A DNA stretch of 64,000 nt from Deltaproteobacteria bacterium (GTDB taxonomy: Bacteria; Desulfobacterota; Desulfobacteria; Desulfobacterales; Desulfosarcinaceae). The first letter of the stretch is position 1, and every line of letters begins with the position of its first letter. Below are positions 46,424-56,045 of the stretch, one piece after another. The stretch lies in the NCBI GenBank assembly GCA_021824175.1, contig JAKALP010000007.1, positions 124,001 through 188,000 of the forward strand. The letters are read 5' to 3'. The notes under the pieces were generated by a model, which was given only the letters and a program-made list of their open reading frames with translations, searched no databases and had not been told where the DNA came from. Position numbers and translations under genes: made by a program.

Positions 46424-49408
46424 ATGCCGGGGAAGAAAACCAGCACCAGACCCAAAAGGGCCGAAGCAAAAACCAAAGCCGGCCGGGCCAAGCAGGCGCG
46501 GTCAAATACTGCTATGAACAAACGTTTTCCAGTAATCGGCCTGGGCGCTTCCGCGGGCGGGCTGGAAGCGCTGCGATCCTTCTTTAACGAGGTGACGGCC
46601 AACAGCGGCATGGCGTTTATCGTGGTGGTCCATATGGCTCCCAAACAGCCGAGCCTGATGCCCGAGCTTTTGCAAAAAGTCACCCCGGTGCCGGTTTCAG
46701 TGGCCCAGGACGGACAGACCATTGCCGCCGATCATATCTACGTCATCGCGCCGGACAAGGAGATCACCGTATTCCAAGGCAAGATGCAACTATTGGATAT
46801 GCTCGATAAACGCGCGACGCTGCCCATCGATTCATTCCTCAGATCGCTTGCCCGGGACCAGGGGACCAACGCGGCGGCCGTTATTTTATCGGGCACCGGC
46901 ACGGATGGCACGCTGGGCGCGAAAGAAATTAAAGCCAACGGCGGACTGGTACTGGTTCAATCGGAAGAGTCGGCCGGCTATGACGGCATGCCCCGCAGCG
47001 CCATCGCAAGCGGCGTGGCCGATATCATCGCGCCGCCGGAAGAGATGCCGCCCAAGCTCAGCCACTATTTTATCCACCGCGACATTGCTCTCATCAAACA
47101 GCCCGCCGCGGCTCCCGCGGCCCTCAAGGATCAACAGGATTGGCTGGACAAGATCTTTGCCATTTTGCGAACCCAGATCGGACATGATTTTTCCCAATAC
47201 AAAATCAATACCCTGCTGCGCCGCATCAATCGCCGCATGGGACTGAACCAGATCGAGACCCACGGGCAATATGTGCGCTATCTGCGCGAAAATCCCGCTG
47301 AAGTGGAAGCATTGTTCCGCGAGCTGTTGATCGGGGTGACCAATTTCTTCCGCGACGCCGAGTCTTTCAATGTCCTTAAAACCAGCATTCTGCCGGAGCT
47401 GTTGGGCCGATTGAAAGAAGAGACCATCTTCCGGGCCTGGATTCCCGGCTGCTCCACGGGCGAAGAGGTCTATTCACTGGCGATGGTGATCCGCGAGGTA
47501 CTGGACACAAACCCCAAGCAGATCCACCTGCAACTGTTCGGCACGGACATTGACCACGCGGCCATCGACAAAGCCCGGCAAGGGCTCTTTCCGGCGAGCA
47601 TCGCGGCGGATGTCAGTGACGATCGCCTGAAACGGTTTTTCAGCAAAGAAGGTGATCATTTCCGTATCCGCCAAGAGATCAGAGACTGCGCCGTTTTCTC
47701 GGTTCAGAACCTGATCAAAGATCCGCCTTTTTCGCGGCTGCATCTGCTGTGCTGCCGCAACCTGCTGATCTATCTGGATACCGACGCCCAAAAAAAGATT
47801 TTGCCTCTGTTTCACTATACCCTGACGCCCGAAGGCCTCCTGGTGTTGGGATCTTCCGAAACCATCGGAGGATTTTCCAACCTGTTCAAGACGCTCGATA
47901 AGAAATGGAAGATCTTTCAACGGCGCGAGGTGTCGCCGGCCCTGCGCCGGCAGATCGACTTTCCCAGCGGCCCGGCCGCACCGGACATGGGTGCGGGGAC
48001 AACGCCGGCGGCTGCGCCGGAAGCGCCAAAAATCAATGTCGCCCAGCTCGCCCAAAAGGTCATCCTTGAACAATTTGCCCCCACGGCCGTCCTCATCGAT
48101 GCCAAAGGCAATATTTTGCATGTCCAGGGCCGCACCGGCAAATACCTGGAAACGCCCAGCGGGCCGCCCACGCGCAACATACTGGATATGACCCGACAGG
48201 GGCTGCGCATCGAGCTCTCCTCGGCCATGCGGGCAGCCAAAGCGTCCAACCAACAGGTGACCCGTAAAAATATTGCCGTAAAAACAAATGGCGACATTCA
48301 ATTCGTCGCCTTGCATGTCAGTCCCCAATATACCTCCAAGGCGCTGGCCGGGGCGATGCTGGTGGTTTTCGAAGATCTCCCGGCCACAATCTCTTCCGAT
48401 TCGCAACGCGACGATCAAAACCACCTGCGCCAGGAGTCTGCCCGCATCGCGGAACTGGAGAGAGAACTGCAAAGCACCCGCGAAAGTCATCAGACCACCG
48501 TCGAGGAACTGGAGTCTTCCAATGAAGAGCTCAAATCCATCAACGAAGAGATGCAGTCTTCCAACGAAGAGTTCCAGTCCACCAATGAAGAGCTGGAATC
48601 TTCCAGGGAAGAACTCCAGTCATTGAACGAGGAGTTGCAGACGGTCAACGCCGAGCTGCAAAGCAAAGTGGAAGAACTGTCGGCGGTCCACGACGACATG
48701 CGCAATTTGCTCAACAGCACGGAGATCGCCACTATTTTCGTGGACAACCACATGCGGGTCAGGCGGTTTACGCCGGGAGCCACCGCCATCATCAATCTGA
48801 TCCAGACCGACATGGGGCGTCCGCTGCAGCACGTGGCGACGAACTTGTCCTATGATGGGATGGTTAACGATCTGGGGGTTGTTCTCAAGAACCTCAGCCC
48901 CAAGGAGGTCGAGGTACAGACCATGGAAGGGGAATGGTACAAGATGCGCATCATTCCCTATCGCACCATGGATAATCGCATCGACGGCGCGGTGCTCACC
49001 TTTACCGCCATTAACGAACAGAAACAGGCCCAACAGGTGCTGAGCAGCGCCAATCTGGAAATGGAGCGGGCCGGAGTATTGATACGCAAAATTTTCGACC
49101 TGAATTCCGATCCGCTGGTCGTGCTGGACCCGGAGGGCAAGATGGTCACGGCCAATTCGGCATTTACGGAGGTAGTAAAACTGCGCCCTGAACAGATAAA
49201 AGAGATGAATATCTTCAAAATCAACGGCCGCCACCTGGCGCGGGCCGATCGGATGGCCGAATTAAAAACCGCTTTGGGAAAAGGAGAGAATTTCCAGATC
49301 AACCCGCCGGCGCAGGCCAAAGGCGCATACCGGATGATGGGCCGGATCATTCGCATGGAAGATGATATGCCTTATCTTATTCTTCTGCGGTTTTTAAAGG
49401 AAAGCTGA
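46424..49408 (+). CDS. CheB/CheR methylesterase-methyltransferase hybrid with PAS domains
   Basis: A 994-residue signalling protein. After a basic N-terminus, residues about 35-220 are a CheB methylesterase domain with S43 in GLGASAGG, H70 in VVHMAP and the Asp in [10 protein letters not shown]. Residues about 240-510 are a CheR methyltransferase ([15 protein letters not shown] and [16 protein letters not shown]). A long heptad coiled coil follows (repeats of ELESSNEEL/ELQSxNEEL, about 680-770), then one PAS domain ([13 protein letters not shown]) and a second near the C-terminus. No receiver is seen. The start follows GAGGACTCGCC. It lies 13 bases before a PAS-LuxR gene, so the two form one pathway. 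Confidence 0.93.
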   Translation: MPGKKTSTRPKRAEAKTKAGRAKQARSNTAMNKRFPVIGLGASAGGLEALRSFFNEVTANSGMAFIVVVHMAPKQPSLMPELLQKVTPVPVSVAQDGQTIAADHIYVIAPDKEITVFQGKMQLLDMLDKRATLPIDSFLRSLARDQGTNAAAVILSGTGTDGTLGAKEIKANGGLVLVQSEESAGYDGMPRSAIASGVADIIAPPEEMPPKLSHYFIHRDIALIKQPAAAPAALKDQQDWLDKIFAILRTQIGHDFSQYKINTLLRRINRRMGLNQIETHGQYVRYLRENPAEVEALFRELLIGVTNFFRDAESFNVLKTSILPELLGRLKEETIFRAWIPGCSTGEEVYSLAMVIREVLDTNPKQIHLQLFGTDIDHAAIDKARQGLFPASIAADVSDDRLKRFFSKEGDHFRIRQEIRDCAVFSVQNLIKDPPFSRLHLLCCRNLLIYLDTDAQKKILPLFHYTLTPEGLLVLGSSETIGGFSNLFKTLDKKWKIFQRREVSPALRRQIDFPSGPAAPDMGAGTTPAAAPEAPKINVAQLAQKVILEQFAPTAVLIDAKGNILHVQGRTGKYLETPSGPPTRNILDMTRQGLRIELSSAMRAAKASNQQVTRKNIAVKTNGDIQFVALHVSPQYTSKALAGAMLVVFEDLPATISSDSQRDDQNHLRQESARIAELERELQSTRESHQTTVEELESSNEELKSINEEMQSSNEEFQSTNEELESSREELQSLNEELQTVNAELQSKVEELSAVHDDMRNLLNSTEIATIFVDNHMRVRRFTPGATAIINLIQTDMGRPLQHVATNLSYDGMVNDLGVVLKNLSPKEVEVQTMEGEWYKMRIIPYRTMDNRIDGAVLTFTAINEQKQAQQVLSSANLEMERAGVLIRKIFDLNSDPLVVLDPEGKMVTANSAFTEVVKLRPEQIKEMNIFKINGRHLARADRMAELKTALGKGENFQINPPAQAKGAYRMMGRIIRMEDDMPYLILLRFLKES

Positions 49409-49421
49409 AAGGAAGAAGAGA

Positions 49422-50954
49422 ATGCCCGCCCCCCTCAATCGACCGGATCAATTAAGCAAATTCGATCGCCTGCGCCGGCAAGCCGAAGAATTGATCAGGC
49501 AACAGTCGGATCTTGCCTTTCAAGCCCCCGCCGATATGCTTGAATTGATCCACGAACTCAAAATCCACCAGGCGGAACTGGAAATCCAGAACGAAGAGCT
49601 CAAAAGGGCACAACTGGAGCTGACCGACCTGTATCAACAATTTGAAGATCTATATGAATTTGCACCGTGCGGCTATCTGAACATAGATCCAAAGGGATTG
49701 GTTTGCCGCATCAACCTGGCCGGGGTGATGCTTTTAAGTGATTTGCGCCAAAGCATTTTGCACACCGGTTTCAGTCGGTTCGTGGCCCCGGCCTGGCAAG
49801 ATGCCTACCTTGACGCCCTGAAAAAAGCCGGCCGGACCGGTGAAAAGCAAAGCCTGGAATTGCGGCTCAACAACGCCGACGAATCGCCATCCTGGATCTG
49901 GGTTCTGATTCAAGCGAGCCGGGATGAAACCGGCGCGGTGCTACAGTGGCGGATGACCTTGATGGATATCTCCGCAAAAAAGGAAATTGAAATCGCCTTG
50001 CAAAGCAGTGAGAAGAAATTCCGGCAGTTGTTCCAGGAAATGGTCGGCGGCGGCGTGCTGCTGGAAATCACGAAGCGCGATAAGCATGGCCGCCCCGCCG
50101 AGGTCCGGGTTGTGGAGGCCAACGCGGCTTTCTCGCGCCTGACCGGCATTGCGCGCGAACAGGCGGTGGGGCGCACTATCCGCGAGATCTGGCCGCAGAC
50201 CGGACCCATTTGGTTTCAACTCTTCACCCGGGCCATGCGCGGCGGCAAACCCTTTCAGGTGGAACAGATGCATGCGGAATCGGGCCGCCATTTCCTGATA
50301 TCGACTTTTGTGCTGGAGAACAAGCGCGTCGGCGCCACCTTCATTGACATCAGCGCCCAGAAAAAAATCGAAGCGACGCTGGAAAATGCCAAACGGGATC
50401 TGGAAACCCAAGTGGTCAAGCGCACGGCCGAGTTGCTGCGGGCCAATCAGGATCTGCAAAGCGAGGCTGAATCCCGCGAGCTGGCCCAAAGGGCGTTGCA
50501 GGAAAAATCAAAAGAGCTGGAGGCCCGCACGCTTTCCTTGGAGGAGGCCAACATCGCTTTAAAGGTGCTTCTCAAAGAGCGTGAAGGCGAGCGCCAGGCC
50601 CTTGAAGAAAAGGTGCTCTGCAATATTAACGAGCTGACCTGGCCCCATCTTGAAAAACTGGCCGCCGGGAAACTGGATCAACGGCAACAAGCGCTGCTCA
50701 ATGCCATCAAAAGCAGCCTGAACGATATTACATCACCGCTTGCCAGGCGGTTCATCATCGCGAGCAGCCATTTAACTCCAGCGGAAACCCAGGTGGCCGG
50801 CTATATCCGCCAAGGCAAAACCACCAAACAGATCGCCGGTCTGATGAGCGTGACCACCAGCACCGTCGATTTTCACCGGGGCAATATTCGCCGCAAGCTC
50901 AGGCTGACCAACAAAGAGATCAATCTTCAATCGCATCTCAAATCTCTCCTATGA
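49422..50954 (+). CDS. PAS / coiled-coil / LuxR-type regulator
   Basis: A 510-residue protein. An N-terminal coiled coil ([21 protein letters not shown]) is followed by PAS domains at about 75-190 and 200-330 ([28 protein letters not shown]), a second coiled coil and a C-terminal LuxR helix-turn-helix ([25 protein letters not shown], then [10 protein letters not shown]). The last ~130 residues match the coiled-coil LuxR regulator at 8996-9718 closely, including [10 protein letters not shown]. It starts 13 bases after the CheB/CheR hybrid. A chemotaxis-like enzyme controlling a transcription factor is suggested by order; the target genes are unknown. Confidence 0.9.
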   Translation: MPAPLNRPDQLSKFDRLRRQAEELIRQQSDLAFQAPADMLELIHELKIHQAELEIQNEELKRAQLELTDLYQQFEDLYEFAPCGYLNIDPKGLVCRINLAGVMLLSDLRQSILHTGFSRFVAPAWQDAYLDALKKAGRTGEKQSLELRLNNADESPSWIWVLIQASRDETGAVLQWRMTLMDISAKKEIEIALQSSEKKFRQLFQEMVGGGVLLEITKRDKHGRPAEVRVVEANAAFSRLTGIAREQAVGRTIREIWPQTGPIWFQLFTRAMRGGKPFQVEQMHAESGRHFLISTFVLENKRVGATFIDISAQKKIEATLENAKRDLETQVVKRTAELLRANQDLQSEAESRELAQRALQEKSKELEARTLSLEEANIALKVLLKEREGERQALEEKVLCNINELTWPHLEKLAAGKLDQRQQALLNAIKSSLNDITSPLARRFIIASSHLTPAETQVAGYIRQGKTTKQIAGLMSVTTSTVDFHRGNIRRKLRLTNKEINLQSHLKSLL

Positions 50955-51054
50955 CGTGATTTCCCACGAGCGGTGCCCAAATCCTATCGCGACACCAGCC
51001 GCAACCAAACATTAGTATCAGCATCGAAGCGCTTTGATACTGATATAGACAACA

Positions 51055-51070
51055 TGGCATCCTAATTGCT
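51055..51070 (+). promoter_or_regulatory. Candidate sigma-54 promoter of the histidine kinase gene
   Basis: TGGCATCCTAATTGCT has the -24 GG and -12 GC exactly 10 bases apart, close to the sigma-54 consensus. It lies 131 bases before the kinase start. An upstream dyad (AGTATCA at 51014-51020 with TGATACT at 51035-51041) could be an enhancer-binding site. The window encodes two intact sigma-54 activators. Confidence 0.55.
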
Positions 51071-51200
51071 AAATTGTGTAGATGGTAAGCAGGACCAATG
51101 AGGCCATTTCAGCTCCTTGATCCAGCGGGCCGGTGGTTCAGCTCCGTGTGGCGGGAGCGGTCTGCCACGGATTCAGTTCAGCGATGGGTGTGACAAAGCG

Positions 51201-53153
51201 ATGAGAAAGAGCGAGCCGGCGAAATGGTTGGTCATGGCGGCGATGTTGGTAGCGGCCGTCGCGGTGACCATCTATTTTCACCGCGTGCTGGGCAGTGCCA
51301 CGGTCTTTACCCACCTGTTTTACATCCCCATCATCCTCGCCTCCCTCTGGTGGGGCCGCGTCGGAATCGGCGTGGCCGCCGGCCTCGTGGGTTTGCTGCT
51401 TACCAGCCATTGGATGCATCTGACGGATAACGTGCCGATCGATGACTATTTCCGCGCCATCATGTTCGTGGTGATCGCCGTTACGGTGGTCCTGCTGCGC
51501 GACAAACTCCTGGCCACCGATATCGCCCTTAAAAAACAAACCATTGAGCTGGAGCAACGGGTTCGGGCCTTGAGCTGTCTTTACGGCATCAATGACCTGC
51601 GGGACCAACAGGACCTCACATTGGAGGATATTTTCGCTGAAACCGAAAAGTTGCTCAAAACAGCCCTGGAACACGACTCTGCCCTGCGGATCAGCATTCA
51701 TCGCCAGGATGACGACGGCCAGGCCCAGCCAGTGAGCCCCAATGCTTCCCATCTAATCGCTCCGATCCGAGTCGAGGCCCAACCCGTGGGCGGCATTGAG
51801 ATCCAATGGTTCGGCCCCCGCGAGCCTGATGCCGGGTTGTTGGATCATGCCCGCCAATTGGCCGACGCCGTGGCCCGGCGGCTCGGCAAAATCATCGAAC
51901 ACGAAAACGCCCGCGCGGAACTGGAGCGCTATCGCCTGCACCTCGAAGATGTCGTCCAGGATCGCACCGAGGAGCTGATAGAAGTCAATCGCCGCTTGCG
52001 CAATGAAATAGATGAACGTCAGAAGGCTGAAATCTCGTTGCGCGAATCAGAGCTGCAGTACCGGGTGCTGTTTGAGAACGCCAAAGAGTCCATCTTCATC
52101 GCCCAGAATGATCAAATCTGTTTCCCCAACCCCGCGGTGGCGGCCTTAACCGGCCACCCCATTGAACGTTTATTGAAATCCTCATTCTTAGATCTGGTAC
52201 ACCCGGAGGACCGGAGCATGGTCCGGGAAAGATACGTCCAGCGGCTGGCGGGCGAGGATGTGCCCCATGCCTATACATTCCGCATTGTGGCGGCCAATGG
52301 CGCCATCCGCTGGGTGGAGATCAATGCCGTGGTCATCCCATGGCAGGGCCAGCCCGCGACGCTCAACTTCCTGCGAGACATCACGGACCGTAAAAAAATG
52401 GAGGCCGAGGTCAGCCAAATCGAGAAGATGGAGGCCATCGGCGTGCTGGCGGGCGGTATCGCCCATCAGTTCAATAATGCTCTGTCGGGCATCACCGGCA
52501 ATCTTGACCTGCTTAAATTCGCGGTGCCGGATAATCCCAATGTAAAGCGCTACAGCACCGCCATGCATCAGGCGGTTCGAACCATGAGCGGGTTGACCCA
52601 ACAGCTATTGGCCTATGCCAGGGGCGGCCGGTATCAATCCCAAAAATACTCCTTGACCGTAATGGTCAAAGATGTGTTGGCTCAAATGGGATCAACGGGT
52701 GACAAGCATATCCGCTTTGAAACCGCCTTTGCGGCCGACACCCCCATGGTGGAAGCAGATCCGGTCCAGATGCGCATGGTAATGCTGGCCATTTTCCACA
52801 ATGCCGCCGAAGCCATTGATAAAGAAGGCCGCATCCGCATTGAAACCTTCCGGGCGCGACTGACTCCATCGGAGGCCGAGGCTTTTATCGGGTTGCCGCC
52901 TGGAGAGTATGCCAGCCTGAGCATTACCGATAACGGCAAAGGAATGGCCGAAGAAATAAGAAACCGCGTCTTTGAGCCCTTTTTCAGCACCAAGTTCCCT
53001 GGCCGCGGGCTGGGAATGGCCGCGGCCTATGGCATTGTCAAGAATCATGGTGGCTATATCTACATTGATTCAGAGCCAGGGCGCGGTACCGTGGTGAATA
53101 TTTTGCTACCGCCTTGCCCGGCGCCAGAGAAGAATAAGAAGCCAGAAAATTGA
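51201..53153 (+). CDS. Membrane PAS sensor histidine kinase
   Basis: A 650-residue sensor kinase. Hydrophobic segments within residues about 10-110 (WLVMAAMLVAAVAVTIYF, FYIPIILASLWWG, GVAAGLVGLLLTS, FRAIMFVVIAVTVVLL) form a four-helix membrane region with a His in the motif FTHLFYIPIILASLWWG. A coil, a GAF-like segment, a second coil and a PAS domain (about 300-410) follow. The phosphoacceptor His is in GGIAHQFNNALSGI, and the ATPase has NAAEAI, DNGKGM and GRGLGMAAAYGIV. The start at 51201 is chosen because upstream in-frame sequence is non-helical. No partner regulator adjoins. A sigma-54 promoter candidate lies upstream. Confidence 0.9.
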   Translation: MRKSEPAKWLVMAAMLVAAVAVTIYFHRVLGSATVFTHLFYIPIILASLWWGRVGIGVAAGLVGLLLTSHWMHLTDNVPIDDYFRAIMFVVIAVTVVLLRDKLLATDIALKKQTIELEQRVRALSCLYGINDLRDQQDLTLEDIFAETEKLLKTALEHDSALRISIHRQDDDGQAQPVSPNASHLIAPIRVEAQPVGGIEIQWFGPREPDAGLLDHARQLADAVARRLGKIIEHENARAELERYRLHLEDVVQDRTEELIEVNRRLRNEIDERQKAEISLRESELQYRVLFENAKESIFIAQNDQICFPNPAVAALTGHPIERLLKSSFLDLVHPEDRSMVRERYVQRLAGEDVPHAYTFRIVAANGAIRWVEINAVVIPWQGQPATLNFLRDITDRKKMEAEVSQIEKMEAIGVLAGGIAHQFNNALSGITGNLDLLKFAVPDNPNVKRYSTAMHQAVRTMSGLTQQLLAYARGGRYQSQKYSLTVMVKDVLAQMGSTGDKHIRFETAFAADTPMVEADPVQMRMVMLAIFHNAAEAIDKEGRIRIETFRARLTPSEAEAFIGLPPGEYASLSITDNGKGMAEEIRNRVFEPFFSTKFPGRGLGMAAAYGIVKNHGGYIYIDSEPGRGTVVNILLPPCPAPEKNKKPEN

Positions 53154-53179
53154 AGTCCGGGGTAAGGTAAGAGAAGAAC

Positions 53180-55018
53180 TCACATCAACGCACGGCCCCC
53201 AAATGCAGCCGCCGCGGCCAGCATATGAAACAATACCGCTGGCCACAAACTCTGGGCCCGCTCGCGCACCAGACCGACGGCCAGGCTCAGCAAGGTGGCC
53301 CCGCAAAGGGATAGAAGTATTCCGCTCAGAGAAGACAGGGTGGCATGAATGGGGTTGCTCCAGTAGAGCGTGCTAAAAAACACCAGATAGAGCAATGTAG
53401 TGCCCACCATGGGCCACGAGAAAAACCAGCGGGTGTCGCAACGTTGAATGGCGGCCGATTGAGCCATCAGTCCGTGGGCCAAACTGCGAAAGAGCAATTC
53501 GGCGGCCAGGGGCATGCCCAATACTCCGATCAAAGCCACATCAACCCAAGATTTGCTCTGGAGCCACTCGTCCGGCGACCACAATCCGCCGGCCAGGGCG
53601 CCCACCAACGCTGCGGGCAGAACCAGCCACCATTGACGGCCCACCGGGGCCGACCAGCCATATTGCCAGGCCCGACGGCGGGCAATGAAGACCAGGCTGG
53701 TCCCAGTGGCGACAAGCAACGTCAGGATAAATCCCGTAAAGGGGTCTGCCCAAAGGGGATTCAGATGTTTTAGTCCCAGCCATTGGGCCGGGTCCCAAAT
53801 CAAGCGCACGATATGAGCGCACAGCACGATCAGACCCACCAGGGCCACGGTGAGGGCAAAACGATATGCATTCTGCGCAAGGTCAGGTTTGCACACCCCT
53901 TCCCGGCAGGCCTGGACGATTTCCCAGGGGGTCAGACGCGTGCCCGTATCCCGGGGTGAACCGCCGATATCCGCGGCGCCGCCCCACTTGTTGGTCAAGG
54001 TACGGTAACGCACGGCCGCATCCACGAAATTGAGACGGTCATAAATCGTATCCAGGGTAATGGGCATAAACAGGTCCATCTGGCGGACCGTGTAATTGTT
54101 GGCGCCCTTTTTGAGAAAGACCACTCCCAGGCGATTGCCGTACAGTTTGTTCAAATGGGTTTCGATTTCATAAATCCCCATCTCGGCTTCCACCACCGCG
54201 GCGATGCGCTGATCGGTGAGGTCGATACGGGCCAGCTCCTCGATTCCCAAATAATCCACAAAATCACTGGGCTTATAGAAAATCTGGTCGATCTTATGAA
54301 GCATGCCGGCCGTATAGGTCATATAGTCGGCTTTGGCCCATTTGCCCTCTTTTTTCAGAACCAGCTCGTCGGTGCGCAAATGGTCGATGACCCGTTGCAT
54401 CTTGCGCATCAGTTCCGGCGGCAAGGCGCACAGATCCTTGTGTTCCAATCCCATGGCGTCGATGACGCCTTCATAGCGCACCAGGGCCAGCAGCAACCGC
54501 CGCTGGGTGGAGTCTTGGCGGCCGATGCGGGCGTGATTGAGCAGAATCCAAATGGCCAGAAGGGTGTCGATATCGGGCTCATTGGCAAAGATGTTCCATT
54601 CCCGGCGCTGCAGATCCAGTCCCTTCATGTACATCACCATGGCCTGTTCACAAGCCGCCAGGGTAAAGGCGCGCACGCAGCCTTCATGATGATCGAGGTT
54701 GTAGACCTGGCGCTCATGATCCATGAACGGCTCACACTGCGCCACGCCGTCCAGGAAGATCGTGCCGCCTGGGGATTTGCGGGCCACGGAACCGGCAAAG
54801 GCCAGCCCGGCTTCGATGTGCACGCTCAGATTGGGTGCTTCCAGACAGGTGAGCACCCGCTCATCCCCGTCTTTTTTGATGATGTAGCGTTCGGGCAGAT
54901 GGTTGGAAGGTAAGCCGCTGTTTTTGGCCACCGTTGCCTCTGGATTGTTACCGGCATTTTCAGTGGCGCTCGCCACAGCCGAGGGGCTTGCATGGTTTTT
55001 TTCAGGTGCGCTGTTCAT
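53180..55018 (-). CDS. DHH-like domain / CPBP-like membrane protein fusion
   Basis: A 612-residue protein. Residues about 50-370 are soluble and contain NLDHHEGC (DHH at 109-111) and NEPDIDTLLAIW (146-157), which resemble the metal-binding motifs of DHH-family phosphoesterases. From about residue 390 there are six to eight membrane helices. The membrane part has AELLFRSLAHGL and a final FHMLAAAAAF, resembling the EExxxR and FxxxH motifs of CPBP (CAAX-type) proteases, but the first acidic pair is reduced to one Glu. The start follows GGGAATTCGCA on the minus strand. Known partners and substrate are not evident. Both domain calls are moderate. Confidence 0.6.
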   Translation of the reverse strand: MNSAPEKNHASPSAVASATENAGNNPEATVAKNSGLPSNHLPERYIIKKDGDERVLTCLEAPNLSVHIEAGLAFAGSVARKSPGGTIFLDGVAQCEPFMDHERQVYNLDHHEGCVRAFTLAACEQAMVMYMKGLDLQRREWNIFANEPDIDTLLAIWILLNHARIGRQDSTQRRLLLALVRYEGVIDAMGLEHKDLCALPPELMRKMQRVIDHLRTDELVLKKEGKWAKADYMTYTAGMLHKIDQIFYKPSDFVDYLGIEELARIDLTDQRIAAVVEAEMGIYEIETHLNKLYGNRLGVVFLKKGANNYTVRQMDLFMPITLDTIYDRLNFVDAAVRYRTLTNKWGGAADIGGSPRDTGTRLTPWEIVQACREGVCKPDLAQNAYRFALTVALVGLIVLCAHIVRLIWDPAQWLGLKHLNPLWADPFTGFILTLLVATGTSLVFIARRRAWQYGWSAPVGRQWWLVLPAALVGALAGGLWSPDEWLQSKSWVDVALIGVLGMPLAAELLFRSLAHGLMAQSAAIQRCDTRWFFSWPMVGTTLLYLVFFSTLYWSNPIHATLSSLSGILLSLCGATLLSLAVGLVRERAQSLWPAVLFHMLAAAAAFGGRALM

Positions 55019-55250
55019 TGCGAATTCCCACCGGCGATAGTGCTCAGCGTGGCCAAAAGCGTTACGCTGAATTCACATGGGTAATCACGTCGCCGGCAAT
55101 GGTGATCGTTTGGACTTCCTGCCGAAAACCGTGCATGGTGTTGCTTGGGGCTGTCTGTGTTTCCCTCTTGCAAAGCCTGATGCCTCACGCCCCCTAAAAG
55201 CGTGGAAGCTTGATATCAATATCAGCCGACAAGGAGACGGTCAAGTTGGT

Positions 55251-55754
55251 TTAGGGCTCAATAACCTGGCCCCGCGAGGTGAAGGAAATCCCCTGTGCCG
55301 ATCTGGTGCTGATCATCACCGATTCAACAAGAGCGGGATTAGTGGGCTGGGCGGCGGTCCACTGGACAATGAAATGGGCGCCGGGTCCGCCGGTTTTATC
55401 CGATTCCTTGATTACAAAATGGGTGGAGGAGAGCGCAATGAGGGTCACCGGGCTCTGGATGTAATTTTTGATCAAATGCCCGTTGGAATCATTATAGTCG
55501 GCTTTGACCACCGTGATGCTCTGTTGGGGGTCCGTATTGCGGATACTCAATGTCGCGGCCAGATATACCGGATTCTTTTCCCGATCCCCGGCATAGATAT
55601 GCGAATAGATGGGCACATAGACCGTTTGGCCCTGGGACCGCGACGGAGCGTCGTCGGCGGTCGCCATCACCGCGACCGACAGCAAGGCCCAAATACATAT
55701 CAAGAGGGCGCTCTTTCGGCCGATGCCTATCCAAGCCCACGGTTTCTTCCTCAT
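55251..55754 (-). CDS. DUF3124 secreted protein
   Basis: A 167-residue protein with a signal peptide (SALLICIWALLSVAVMATADD, cleavage near residue 33-34). The mature part matches DUF3124: VYVPIYSHIYAG, LAATLSIRNTDPQQSITV, FVIKESDKTGGPGAHFIVQW and the closing SFTSRGQVI. Family members are periplasmic beta-sandwich proteins of unknown role. AATAGGAGGCAAT precedes the ATG on the minus strand. It lies downstream of nothing on its strand and is divergent from the sigma-54 regulator at 56046. Confidence 0.85.
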   Translation of the reverse strand: MRKKPWAWIGIGRKSALLICIWALLSVAVMATADDAPSRSQGQTVYVPIYSHIYAGDREKNPVYLAATLSIRNTDPQQSITVVKADYNDSNGHLIKNYIQSPVTLIALSSTHFVIKESDKTGGPGAHFIVQWTAAQPTNPALVESVMISTRSAQGISFTSRGQVIEP

Positions 55755-56045
55755 ATTGCCTCCTATTAATGAGCGTTATTTCTATTGACGGTTTTCGACC
55801 ATTGTACTTCTTTTCTGCGCACTTGGACGGATGGGACCAGCGTAACCATTTCAGTGCGCTTTGGCAATTTTTTTCAAGCCTCAAAAATCGTTGCGCGGCC
55901 GCCGATTCTCGACTAAAAAGAAGTCACCTCGAATGGCGCCCCGCAAGGCGGGGCCCATGCCCACGCCATTGGACCAAGCGTGACCGTATGGGGATATGAC
56001 GATATTCATCCCAAATGTGGTCCCAACCTCTTCCGGAGTGTGGTA

